Assembly (NCBI GenBank): GCA_002478745.1
Contig: DLQI01000152.1
Span: 34,736-58,102 of the forward strand
Source: Rhodobacteraceae bacterium UBA7436
GTDB taxonomy: Bacteria; Pseudomonadota; Alphaproteobacteria; Rhodobacterales; Rhodobacteraceae
DNA: 23,367 nt
Direction of reading: 5' to 3'
Part shown: positions 8,082 through 15,785 of the stretch, piece by piece
Position numbering within the stretch: the first letter of the stretch is position 1
Layout: every line of letters starts with the position of its first letter
The notes under the pieces: generated by a model
Databases searched by the model: none
What the model saw: only the letters and a program-made list of their open reading frames with translations
What the model was told of the DNA's origin: nothing
Program-made: the position numbers and the translations under genes

Positions 8082-8118
8082 GCTTTTTCAGCATTCATCC
8101 TGAATTTGGTGAAAAAGC
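8082..8118. promoter_or_regulatory. Nested inverted repeat in the tldD/coxB divergent region
   Basis: An outer pair, GCTTTTTCA (8082-8090) and TGAAAAAGC (8110-8118), encloses an inner pair, ATTCA (8093-8097) and TGAAT (8101-8105). The structure lies 26 bases ahead of the tldD start. It could be a regulator's operator or an RNA hairpin in the tldD leader. I found no convincing -35/-10 pair for either divergent gene. Confidence 0.4.
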
Positions 8119-8198
8119 GTCCGTTTGCCGCGCCTGAACATCTTTATCTTGTAGTCAGAATATGATTGTAAGCACGGATAATACAACGGGAGGCGAAC

Positions 8199-8237
8199 GT
8201 GTTTCGCACTATTGCCTTCCATGCGAACCAACAGTGA
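8199..8237 (+). other. Candidate 12-codon leader peptide upstream of coxB
   Basis: A GTG codon at 8199 opens a frame reading VFRTIAFHANQQ and ending with TGA at 8235-8237, 20 bases before the coxB ATG. It is preceded by GGGAGG (8188-8193) at five bases, a stronger Shine-Dalgarno than the AGGA of coxB. The start lies in the loop of a 5-bp hairpin (GCGAA/TTCGC, 8193-8207). Its frame differs from coxB. There is no homology-based support, so it may be chance. Confidence 0.3.
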
Positions 8238-8257
8238 TGACTGGATCAGGACGACAC

Positions 8258-9172
8258 ATGAAAAACCTATTCTCCACCACCGGCCTTTTGGCTGCGTTCG
8301 CGGCGGCCCCTGCGCTAGCCCAAGAAAACCTTGAAATCATCGGTGCTCCGATTGATGGCAAGATGGGCTTTCAGCCAGCAGCCACCGAACTGGCCCGTGA
8401 TATTCACGCGTTGGACAACCTGCTTTTGATCGTGATCACGATCATCACAGTATTTGTTACAGCCTTGATGCTTTGGTGCATTTATCGCTTCAACAAAAAG
8501 CGCAATCCAGAAGCAGCAAGCTTTACGCACCACACCACTGTTGAAGTTTTGTGGACTGTTGTGCCAATTGTTGTTCTTGTTGGAATCGGCGCATATTCAT
8601 TGCCGATCTTGTTCAAGCAGCAAGAAATCCCAACAGCAGACGTGACAATCAAAGCGATTGGCAACCAATGGTACTGGACACATGAATATGTGGACCACGA
8701 CTTTGGTTTCGACAGCTACCTTATCGGTTCTGACGCGACGCTTGATACATCGGTGCGTGCTGAAGACGAAAACGTAACAGCGTTCGTTCTTGATGAACAC
8801 ATGGAAGCCAAGTTGGCTGATGCCGGATATTCACGTGATGAATGGTTGTTGGCCACAGACACTTCTGTTGTTGTTCCTGTGAATAAAACTATCGTTGTTC
8901 AGGTGACTGGCGCTGACGTGATCCACGCATGGACCATCCCTGCATTCGGCGTGAAGCAAGACGCAGTGCCAGGTCGTTTGGCGCAGCTTTGGTTCAAAGC
9001 AGAAAAAGAAGGCATCTACTTTGGTCAGTGCTCTGAGCTTTGTGGCAAAGATCACGCCTACATGCCGATCACTGTAAAAGTTGTAAGCCAAGAAGCTTAC
9101 GAGGCTTGGTTGCAAGATGCGATCGACGAGTATGCAGGCACGCCACTGCCTGTAAACGTCGCCTCTAACTAA
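8258..9172 (+). CDS. coxB: Cytochrome c oxidase subunit II (aa3-type)
   Basis: Carries the CuA centre that takes electrons from cytochrome c and passes them to heme a in subunit I. Residues 1-21 are a signal peptide ending ALA before QEN. Two membrane helices lie at about 55-76 and 96-118. The CuA ligands are all present: H223 (VIHAW), C258, E260 and C262 (CSELC), H266 and M269. The aromatic patch GNQWYWTHEY that receives electrons is also present. I start at 8258 (MKNLFSTTG, 304 residues) because AGGA is seven bases upstream and the signal peptide is complete; the frame is open to 8162 but that extension has no ribosome binding site. It opens the cox gene block; subunit I is not in the window, as is common in Rhodobacteraceae. 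Confidence 0.96.
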   Translation: MKNLFSTTGLLAAFAAAPALAQENLEIIGAPIDGKMGFQPAATELARDIHALDNLLLIVITIITVFVTALMLWCIYRFNKKRNPEAASFTHHTTVEVLWTVVPIVVLVGIGAYSLPILFKQQEIPTADVTIKAIGNQWYWTHEYVDHDFGFDSYLIGSDATLDTSVRAEDENVTAFVLDEHMEAKLADAGYSRDEWLLATDTSVVVPVNKTIVVQVTGADVIHAWTIPAFGVKQDAVPGRLAQLWFKAEKEGIYFGQCSELCGKDHAYMPITVKVVSQEAYEAWLQDAIDEYAGTPLPVNVASN

Positions 9173-9180
9173 AATAGGGT

Positions 9181-9203
9181 AGGGCGGGACCGGTTCCCGC
9201 CTT
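9181..9203 (+). terminator. Hairpin after coxB
   Basis: GGCGGGA (9183-9189) pairs with TCCCGCC (9195-9201) around a 5-base loop, extendable by one wobble and one A-T pair. There is no immediate T-tract. It probably attenuates or stabilises the coxB message, allowing more subunit II than downstream assembly factors, rather than fully ending transcription, as ctaB begins 43 bases later on the same strand. Confidence 0.55.
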
Positions 9204-9246
9204 CCTCAGCACAGTTTTCTCATCACCCCAATTGCGAGCGAGCAGC

Positions 9247-10185
9247 ATGTCAGACGCCAGCTATACCGCCCCAAGTAAAGAGACCGAGGCCTCCTTGGGT
9301 GATTACTTTGCCTTGCTTAAGCCACGGGTCATGTCACTTGTGATCTTCACAGCCTTTGTGGGCATGTTGGCAGCACCTGTTTCTGTTCACCCTGTCGTGG
9401 GTTTCGCATCCATCCTGTTCATCGCAATCGGTGCCGGCGCATCTGGAGCACTGAACATGTGGTGGGATGCAGACATTGATATGATCATGAAGCGGACGGT
9501 CAAACGGCCTATTCCTGCAGGCAAAGTTCAAGCTGGCGAAGCATTGTACCTAGGTGCGGCGCTTTCTGGCATGGCAGTGATGATGCTGGCGCTATCTGCT
9601 AACTTGCTAGCTGCTGGCCTGTTGGCTTTCACAATCTTCTTTTACGCCGTGGTTTACACCATGTGGTTGAAACGCTCGACACCGCAAAACATCGTGATCG
9701 GTGGTGCGGCTGGTGCGTTCCCTCCGTTGATTGGCTGGGTTGTTGCAACCGGGTCTATGTCGATCGAAGGTTGGTTGATGTTCGCATTGATCTTCGTTTG
9801 GACACCGCCGCATTTTTGGGCTTTGGCATTGTTTATGCGCTCCGACTATGACGACGCAGGTATCCCGATGTTGACCGTGACGCACGGCCGGCCGAGCACA
9901 CGCCGCCACATTTTTGGGTATACAGTCGTATTGTTTGCCTTGGCTGTGGGCACTGGCTTTACCAGCATCGGTGGCCCTGTTTACTTGGTGGCGGCATTGG
10001 TCTTGAACACGCTGTTCCTCAAGGGTGCATACGATATCTGGAACCGCGACGAAGTTGCGTCAGAGGTTGATGACTATGCCGTCGAGCGTAAGTTCTTTAA
10101 ACTTTCACTGCTTTATTTGTTCCTGCACTTTGGTGCGATTTTGGCCGAGGCGCTGTTGCGTCCTTGGGGATTGGGTGGCTGGTAA
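9247..10185 (+). CDS. ctaB: Protoheme IX farnesyltransferase (heme O synthase)
   Basis: UbiA-family membrane enzyme that attaches a farnesyl group to heme B, making heme O, the precursor of the heme A used by this oxidase. Both metal/diphosphate-binding motifs are visible: N70MWWDADID followed by KRTVKRP, and D200YDDAGIPMLTVTHG. The protein has several hydrophobic helices, consistent with the nine of the family. I begin at 9247 (MSDASYTAPS, 312 residues); a TTG five codons earlier is in frame but less likely. The ribosome binding site is weak. The stop codon overlaps the start of the next small gene by one base (TAATG), so the two are translationally coupled. Confidence 0.95.
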   Translation: MSDASYTAPSKETEASLGDYFALLKPRVMSLVIFTAFVGMLAAPVSVHPVVGFASILFIAIGAGASGALNMWWDADIDMIMKRTVKRPIPAGKVQAGEALYLGAALSGMAVMMLALSANLLAAGLLAFTIFFYAVVYTMWLKRSTPQNIVIGGAAGAFPPLIGWVVATGSMSIEGWLMFALIFVWTPPHFWALALFMRSDYDDAGIPMLTVTHGRPSTRRHIFGYTVVLFALAVGTGFTSIGGPVYLVAALVLNTLFLKGAYDIWNRDEVASEVDDYAVERKFFKLSLLYLFLHFGAILAEALLRPWGLGGW

Positions 10186-10349
10186 TGGCTCTTAAAGTTG
10201 AACACGAAATTCATCAGCGTCGCAAAGGTCGCAATGTTGGTGTTGGCCTGATGTTGGGTGCTTTCGTAGTGCTAGTTTTGGCGCTGACCTTTACAAAAAT
10301 CACCAGCGGCGATTTTGAATTGCCCAAAGCGAACGAGATCAGCCAGTGA
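10185..10349 (+). CDS. Small single-span membrane protein in the cox cluster
   Basis: Encodes 54 residues (MALKVEHEIHQRRKGRN...). A basic N-terminus is followed by one hydrophobic helix at about 18-36, then a short polar tail, suggesting a single-pass inner-membrane protein with the N-terminus inside. It is wedged between ctaB (one-base overlap) and ctaG (four-base overlap), a position where Rhodobacteraceae and Paracoccus carry a small ORF often annotated as an oxidase assembly protein. The tight coupling argues that it is real and works in oxidase assembly or stability, but no catalytic or metal-binding motif is visible. Confidence 0.8.
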   Translation: MALKVEHEIHQRRKGRNVGVGLMLGAFVVLVLALTFTKITSGDFELPKANEISQ

Positions 10350-10924
10350 AAAAGTTGACCGGGCCACAAAAAACAGTTGCACAAACAGTGTCGCTTGTCG
10401 TTTTGATGGGCGGTTTGGCATGGGCTTCTGTGCCGTTTTACGATTGGTTCTGCCGCGTTACTGGCTTTGGTGGCACAACCGGCATTTCGACTGTCGCACC
10501 CGACGATGTGCTAGAACAAACCATCAAGGTTCGTTTCGACGCCTCACTGCACAGCGATATGGATTGGGACTTCAAACCTGAAGTTCATGAAATGGAAATG
10601 CGCATTGGTGAGACTGGGCTGGCCTTTTATGAGGCACACAACCCAACAGATCGCCCGATAGCAGGACAAGCCAGCTATAACGTCACACCGTACCAAGCTG
10701 GTTACTTCTTTAACAAAATTGACTGCTTCTGCTTTGAAGAGCAGGTATTGCAACCGGGTGAAACCGTTATGATGCCTGTCAGCTTCTATGTAGACCCGGA
10801 AATTGTGACGGATCGTGACGCAAAATACGTGCACACCATCACACTTAGCTATACATTCTACGAAATTGATTTGCCCGAAGGCTTCGCAGCCCTAGACGCA
10901 GTCACAGACACAACCTTGAACTAG
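10346..10924 (+). CDS. ctaG: Cytochrome c oxidase assembly protein CtaG/Cox11 (copper chaperone)
   Basis: Delivers copper to the CuB site of subunit I. The 192-residue protein has one N-terminal membrane helix (about 11-29) and a periplasmic immunoglobulin-like domain. The copper ligands are visible as C127 and C129 in the DCFCFEEQ motif, and the conserved membrane-proximal C36 in FYDWFCRVTGFGGTTG is present too. Translation starts at GTG 10346, overlapping the stop of the preceding small gene as GTGA. coxC follows 10 bases after the stop. Confidence 0.96.
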   Translation: MKKLTGPQKTVAQTVSLVVLMGGLAWASVPFYDWFCRVTGFGGTTGISTVAPDDVLEQTIKVRFDASLHSDMDWDFKPEVHEMEMRIGETGLAFYEAHNPTDRPIAGQASYNVTPYQAGYFFNKIDCFCFEEQVLQPGETVMMPVSFYVDPEIVTDRDAKYVHTITLSYTFYEIDLPEGFAALDAVTDTTLN

Positions 10925-10934
10925 GGGACGCTTC

Positions 10935-11735
10935 ATGGCCCACGCAAAGAACCACGACTATCACATCCTACCACCATCCATTGAACCATTGTTGGGCGCG
11001 GTTGCTGCCTTCTTTATGCTGTTTGGTGCCGTACTGTGGATGCATGATTCAGGCCCTTGGATGTTCTTGATCGGCTTCGTTGCTGTTCTTTACGTCATGT
11101 TCACTTGGTGGTCTCGCGTTGTCGAAGAATCACACGTTGGTGATCACACAACAGTTGTTCAAATCGGCCTGCGTTATGGCGTGATCTTGTTCATCACATC
11201 CGAAGTTATGTTCTTCGCAGCGTGGTTCTGGTCTTTCTTCAAACACGCAATCTACCCGATGGAAGATTACTTTGGTTCTGAATATGTGGCTCCAGAGATT
11301 TATCCGGTTGATGCATTGCACTTGCCACTAATCAACACGTTGATATTGTTGCTATCTGGCTGTGCCGTTACTTGGGCTCACCACGCACTGGTTCACGAAA
11401 ACAACCGCAAAGATTTGATTATGGGCCTCACCCTATCAATCATCTTGGGCGTCGCGTTTACTGCACTTCAAGCATACGAATATGCGCACCTTCTCCACGA
11501 AGGTTGGGTTTTCGGTGGCGACGAGTTCTACTCTAACTTCTTTATGGCAACGGGCTTCCACGGCTTCCACGTATTGATCGGTACAATCTTTTTGACGGTC
11601 TGCTTGATCCGCGCAATCAAAGGTCACTTCACACCAGAACAGCACTTGGGCTTTGAAGCCGCCGCTTGGTACTGGCACTTCGTGGATGTGGTTTGGTTGT
11701 TCCTATTCTTCGCAGTCTACATGTGGGGCATCTAA
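10935..11735 (+). CDS. coxC: Cytochrome c oxidase subunit III
   Basis: Integral membrane subunit that stabilises the oxidase during turnover. The 266 residues match the family length and contain seven hydrophobic spans. The conserved E90 in TSEVMFFAAWFWSFF is present, as are FYSNFFMATGFHGFHV and the C-terminal AAWYWHFVDVVWLFLF signature. A good ribosome binding site, AGGGGA, lies upstream of the ATG. It is the last gene of the oxidase block before a strong terminator. Confidence 0.97.
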   Translation: MAHAKNHDYHILPPSIEPLLGAVAAFFMLFGAVLWMHDSGPWMFLIGFVAVLYVMFTWWSRVVEESHVGDHTTVVQIGLRYGVILFITSEVMFFAAWFWSFFKHAIYPMEDYFGSEYVAPEIYPVDALHLPLINTLILLLSGCAVTWAHHALVHENNRKDLIMGLTLSIILGVAFTALQAYEYAHLLHEGWVFGGDEFYSNFFMATGFHGFHVLIGTIFLTVCLIRAIKGHFTPEQHLGFEAAAWYWHFVDVVWLFLFFAVYMWGI

Positions 11736-11781
11736 GCCTAACAGTGTCGGTTGCACCTCGGCGCTAGATACCTAATACAAC

Positions 11782-11817
11782 AAGGCGCATGGGACATCTC
11801 ATGCGCCTTTTTCTTTT
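11782..11817 (+). terminator. Strong intrinsic terminator after coxC
   Basis: AAGGCGCATG (11782-11791) and CATGCGCCTT (11800-11809) form a perfect 10-bp stem with an 8-base loop, followed by a T-rich tail (TTTTTCTTTT). This is the clearest terminator in the window. It lies only 17 bases ahead of the SURF1 start at 11834. Confidence 0.9.
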
Positions 11818-11833
11818 CCCCGACGAGGGCGTT

Positions 11834-12517
11834 ATGAAACGTATAATCTTCTTTGTATTTTTCGGACTGGGCGGCTTTGCTGTACTGGTCAGCTTGGGCA
11901 CTTGGCAGATCCAACGCCTGACGTGGAAACAAGGGATCATTGAACAGATCCAAGAGCGGATTGTTGAGGCACCCGTTGCCTTGCCGGCAACTCTTGATCC
12001 CATCGAAGACAAATACCTATCTGTTAGCGTTGAAGGCTTCATGAAGCCCGAAGTCCTGCGCGTGCTTGTGTCCCAGAAAACGGTTGGGGCCGGCTACCGC
12101 CTTATCAGCCCTTTCATGGTTGACGGGGGCACGATCTTGGTCGATCGCGGTTTCATCTCGGTCAACGACCCTTTACCGAAACCATCCCTGTTGCAGGTGC
12201 AAACGGTTGTAACGGGTAACCTTCATTGGCCCCAAGAAACCGATGGCTACACACCGGCACCTGACATTGAGAAAAACATCTGGTTCGCACGTGATGTGCC
12301 GCTTATGGCAGCAACTCTCAGTACCGACCCGATAATGATTGTTCTGCGTGACACAACGGCAGCAAACGACGGCGTATCGCCTTTGCCCGTAGACACCAGC
12401 CGCATTCCGAACGATCATCTGCAATACGCAATTACATGGTTCTTGTTGGCCTTTATTTGGACAGCAATGACTGCCTATTTCCTGTTGTGGTCACGCCGCA
12501 GCAAAACTGAAACCTGA
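11834..12517 (+). CDS. SURF1 family cytochrome oxidase biogenesis protein
   Basis: Assists heme A insertion into subunit I. The architecture is typical: a membrane helix at about 4-23 running into LGTWQIQRLTWK, a periplasmic domain, and a second helix near the C-terminus in DHLQYAITWFLLAFIWTAM, the hallmark of the family. I start at 11834 (MKRIIFFVF, 227 residues) with GAGGG upstream. The frame also opens at 11789, but that ATG lies inside the terminator stem and would add a non-family extension. thrC starts 15 bases after the stop. Confidence 0.93.
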   Translation: MKRIIFFVFFGLGGFAVLVSLGTWQIQRLTWKQGIIEQIQERIVEAPVALPATLDPIEDKYLSVSVEGFMKPEVLRVLVSQKTVGAGYRLISPFMVDGGTILVDRGFISVNDPLPKPSLLQVQTVVTGNLHWPQETDGYTPAPDIEKNIWFARDVPLMAATLSTDPIMIVLRDTTAANDGVSPLPVDTSRIPNDHLQYAITWFLLAFIWTAMTAYFLLWSRRSKTET

Positions 12518-12532
12518 TCAGAGTACGCATAC

Positions 12533-13921
12533 GTGAAATATATCTCGACACGGGGACAAGCCCCAGAACTCACATTCGAAGACGCAATGCTAACGGGCCT
12601 TGCCCGCGATGGTGGCCTATACGTGCCAGAAACCATTCCACAGCTCAGCACTGATGACATCAAGGCGATGGCTGGTAAGCCCTATGAAGAAATCGCGTTT
12701 CAGGTCATGCGGCCATTCGTGGGCGATACATTCTCGGACGACGATTTCAAAGGTATCATAGAACGAGCCTACAAAGGCTTTGGTCACGCCGCGCGTGCGC
12801 CGTTGGTCCAGCTGGATCATGGTCACTATCTGCTTGAGTTGTTCCATGGCCCAACGCTGGCGTTCAAAGACTTTGCTATGCAATTGATCGGCCAGCTGTT
12901 CCAAACTGCTTTGTCGCGCCGCAATGAGCGTGTCACGATTGTGGGGGCAACGTCGGGCGATACTGGTTCTGCTGCGATTGAAGCGTTCCGCGGTCTTGAT
13001 AATGTTGACGTATTCATCATGTACCCCCATGGCCGCATTTCTGAAGTGCAGCGCCGCCAGATGACAACACCCTCTGAGTCAAATGTTCATGCACTTGCCA
13101 TGGATGGTGATTTTGACGATTGCCAAGCCCGCCTTAAAGACATGTTCAATGATTTCGAATTCCGTGATGGCGTCCGTCTGGCTGGTGTGAATTCAATCAA
13201 CTGGGCACGTGTTTTGGCGCAGGTTGTATACTACTTTAGCTCAGCTGTTTCTGTCGGCGCACCTGATCGCAAAGTTAGCTTTACCGTTCCAACAGGTAAC
13301 TTTGGTGACATCTTTGCAGGCTACATCGCTAAGCGTATGGGGCTACCGATTGACCGTTTGGTCGTGGCAACCAACCAGAACGATATCTTGCACCGCTGTT
13401 TGAGTGGCCAAGGCTACCACAAGGGCGAAACATCGCCATCCATCAGTCCGTCTATGGATATCCAAGTAAGCTCTAACTTTGAGCGTGCGTTGTTCGATGC
13501 ATATGACCGTGATGGAAACGCAGTTTCCCAATTGATGGACGAACTTAAGCAAGGTGGCTTTGACGTGAGCCAAGGCGCAATGGAAGTTCTGCAAAGCCAC
13601 TTTGATTCAGGTCGCGCATCCGAAGAAGAGACTAGCAGCACCATCACAGAGACATTGAAAACGTCTGGCGAATTGTTGTGCCCTCACTCAGCTATCGGCG
13701 TCAAAGTGGCCAACGATCAACCGGCCAGCGAAACACCTATGATCACATTGGCAACAGCGCATCCCGCAAAGTTCCCGGATGCAGTAGAAGCCGCAAGTGG
13801 CATCCGTCCACCACTGCCTGCACGTATGGCTGACCTTTACGAACGCGACGAACGCGTGACCCGCATCGCAAATAATTTGGATGCCCTCAAAGACCATATC
13901 AAAGGAAATATCCGCCAGTGA
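12533..13921 (+). CDS. thrC: Threonine synthase
   Basis: PLP enzyme converting O-phosphohomoserine to threonine in the cytoplasm. The conserved N-terminus MKYISTRGQAPELTFEDAML begins at GTG 12533. The PLP-binding lysine is K112 in HGPTLAFKDFAMQ, and the phosphate-binding GATSGDTGSAA lies at 137-147. The 462-residue length fits the longer, fungal/proteobacterial type of threonine synthase. The ribosome binding site is weak. Its stop overlaps the start of the M16 peptidase gene (GTGA), so the two are coupled. Confidence 0.96.
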   Translation: MKYISTRGQAPELTFEDAMLTGLARDGGLYVPETIPQLSTDDIKAMAGKPYEEIAFQVMRPFVGDTFSDDDFKGIIERAYKGFGHAARAPLVQLDHGHYLLELFHGPTLAFKDFAMQLIGQLFQTALSRRNERVTIVGATSGDTGSAAIEAFRGLDNVDVFIMYPHGRISEVQRRQMTTPSESNVHALAMDGDFDDCQARLKDMFNDFEFRDGVRLAGVNSINWARVLAQVVYYFSSAVSVGAPDRKVSFTVPTGNFGDIFAGYIAKRMGLPIDRLVVATNQNDILHRCLSGQGYHKGETSPSISPSMDIQVSSNFERALFDAYDRDGNAVSQLMDELKQGGFDVSQGAMEVLQSHFDSGRASEEETSSTITETLKTSGELLCPHSAIGVKVANDQPASETPMITLATAHPAKFPDAVEAASGIRPPLPARMADLYERDERVTRIANNLDALKDHIKGNIRQ

Positions 13922-15180
13922 GCTTGCAACAACACCGCCTGTCCAACGGATTTCGCATCGTCACTGAACATATGCCAGGCCTTGCATCCGCATCGATAGG
14001 TATCTGGGTTGGGGCGGGGGCACGCCACGAGGCAGCGGACCAAAATGGTATTGCGCACTTCCTTGAACATATGGCGTTCAAAGGCACAAAGCGACGTAAC
14101 GCGTTGCAAATTGCTGAGTCCATTGAAGACGTTGGCGGCTACCTTAATGCTTACACCAGTCGTGAAGTCACCGCCTATTATGCGCGTGTCTTGGAAAACG
14201 ATGTTCCTTTGGCCTTGGATGTCATTGCAGACATTCTTCTTAACCCTGTCTTTGACGAAGATGAGATTGAAATCGAGCGTGGCGTGATTTTGCAAGAAAT
14301 CGGCCAAGCCTTGGATACGCCAGACGATGTGATCTTTGATTGGTTGCAAGAAACGGCGTATCCGGACCATCCAATGGGTCGTACGATCCTTGGTCCAACA
14401 GAACGTGTTTCTGCGTTCTCTCAGGCAGATTTACGCAAGTTTGTGGGCCAACACTATGGTCCAGAACAAATGATCCTGTCTGCGGCAGGTTCCGTCGATC
14501 ACGACGCGCTTGTTAAGATGGCCGAAGAATTGTTTGGCCACATGACGCCAACGCCCAAATTTGACCTCGCACCAGCAAAATTTGTTGGTGGGGATTTCCG
14601 TCAGAACAAATCGTTGGAACAGGCACATTTCGCCCTTGGCTTTGAAAGCCCAGGCTATCGCGCGGACGACATTTACGTGGCGCAAATTTACGCAAGTGCA
14701 CTTGGTGGTGGCATGTCCAGTCGCCTGTTCCAAGAAGTGCGTGAAAAACGTGGCCTTTGTTATACGATCTTTGCCCAAGCTGGCGCGCATGCTGACACCG
14801 GAATGACCACCATTTATGCGGGCACCAGCGGTGAACAACTTGGTGAACTGGCCGAGATCACGATTGATGAAATGAAGCGTGCAGCAACAGACATGAGCCC
14901 AGCCGAAGTGGCCCGTGCACGCGCACAAATGAAAGCTGGGTTGTTGATGGGACTAGAAAGCTCATCTAACCGTGCAGAACGTTTGGCGCGCCTAATCCAG
15001 ATCTGGGATCGCATTCCTGCACTGGATGAAACTGTTTCTATGATTGATGCGGTTACGACTGGTGATGTACGTGATTTCGCTGAGAAAATGGCGTCTACAG
15101 CACCGGTTGCATTGGCGATGTATGGACCAGTTGATAGCGGACCAACTTTGGACGCAGTTCAGGCACGGCGCCTTAGCTGA
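13918..15180 (+). CDS. M16 family zinc peptidase (processing-peptidase type)
   Basis: Belongs to the pitrilysin/insulinase-like M16 family and is close in style to the mitochondrial processing peptidase beta subunit, whose ancestor is thought to be alphaproteobacterial. The inverted zinc motif is H47-F-L-E50-H51 in GIAHFLEHMAFKGT. The second acidic region, IEIERGVILQEI, carries the distal zinc ligand, and GGGMSSRLFQEVREKRGLCYTI marks the second homologous half. The protein has 420 residues and no signal peptide, so it is probably cytoplasmic. The GTG start overlaps the thrC stop by four bases, and its own stop overlaps the next ATG by one base. Substrate unknown. Confidence 0.93.
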   Translation: MSLQQHRLSNGFRIVTEHMPGLASASIGIWVGAGARHEAADQNGIAHFLEHMAFKGTKRRNALQIAESIEDVGGYLNAYTSREVTAYYARVLENDVPLALDVIADILLNPVFDEDEIEIERGVILQEIGQALDTPDDVIFDWLQETAYPDHPMGRTILGPTERVSAFSQADLRKFVGQHYGPEQMILSAAGSVDHDALVKMAEELFGHMTPTPKFDLAPAKFVGGDFRQNKSLEQAHFALGFESPGYRADDIYVAQIYASALGGGMSSRLFQEVREKRGLCYTIFAQAGAHADTGMTTIYAGTSGEQLGELAEITIDEMKRAATDMSPAEVARARAQMKAGLLMGLESSSNRAERLARLIQIWDRIPALDETVSMIDAVTTGDVRDFAEKMASTAPVALAMYGPVDSGPTLDAVQARRLS

Positions 15181-15764
15181 TGTTGTTGGGTAAGCGTAAA
15201 ATACGGATCGAAACGGAGCGGCTGACCCTGCGCCAACCGGCGCATACAGATTATCGCCCTTGGTCAACGTTACGTTCCCAAAGCAGCGATTTCTTAACGC
15301 CATGGGAACCCGTGTGGGCACCCGACCATCTGTCGCGCAAAGCGTTCATAAACCGTGTGTCTTGGGCGCAGCGTTCGGTGACATCTGGCACCGCGATGCC
15401 ATTGTTTCTCGAGCGTCGTGAAGACGGTGCTTTGGTGGGGGCAATCACCTTGGACAACATACGTCGTGGCCCGTCACAGGCAGGGACATTGGGCTATTGG
15501 ACAGGCCAAGCGTTCGCGCGCAATGGATATATGCGCGAAGCGATTTTGGCCGTTGTGCATCATGCCTTCACACAGCTGGACCTTAGCCGTATTGAGGCAG
15601 CCTGTTTGCCCGAGAACAAGCCCTCGCGCGCATTATTGGAACGCTGCAGCTTCAAATATGAAGGTGTTGCGCAATCCTATTTGCAGATTGGTGGACGTTG
15701 GAAAACGCATGTTTTGTATTCCGCATTGCGCAGTGATCGCCGTGGTCGCACAGACGCAGGTTAA
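15180..15764 (+). CDS. GNAT family N-acetyltransferase (RimJ/RimL type)
   Basis: Predicted acetyl-CoA-dependent N-acetyltransferase. ETERLTLRQP near the N-terminus is the typical opening of the RimJ/RimL group, the acetyl-CoA loop is ARNGYMREA at 113-121, and ENKPSRALLERCSFKYEG at 145-162 is the usual C-terminal signature. In characterised relatives the substrate is the N-terminal residue of a ribosomal protein, but the real substrate here is unknown. The ATG overlaps the stop of the peptidase gene (TGATG), so translation is coupled. Confidence 0.9.
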   Translation: MLLGKRKIRIETERLTLRQPAHTDYRPWSTLRSQSSDFLTPWEPVWAPDHLSRKAFINRVSWAQRSVTSGTAMPLFLERREDGALVGAITLDNIRRGPSQAGTLGYWTGQAFARNGYMREAILAVVHHAFTQLDLSRIEAACLPENKPSRALLERCSFKYEGVAQSYLQIGGRWKTHVLYSALRSDRRGRTDAG

Positions 15765-15785
15765 ACGACAACAGTTGGAGTTAAG

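Noticed and set aside
8162..8257. N-terminal extension of CoxB from an ATG at 8162
   Set aside because: It places 32 non-family residues before a complete signal peptide, has no ribosome binding site, and the ATG at 8258 has AGGA at ideal spacing.
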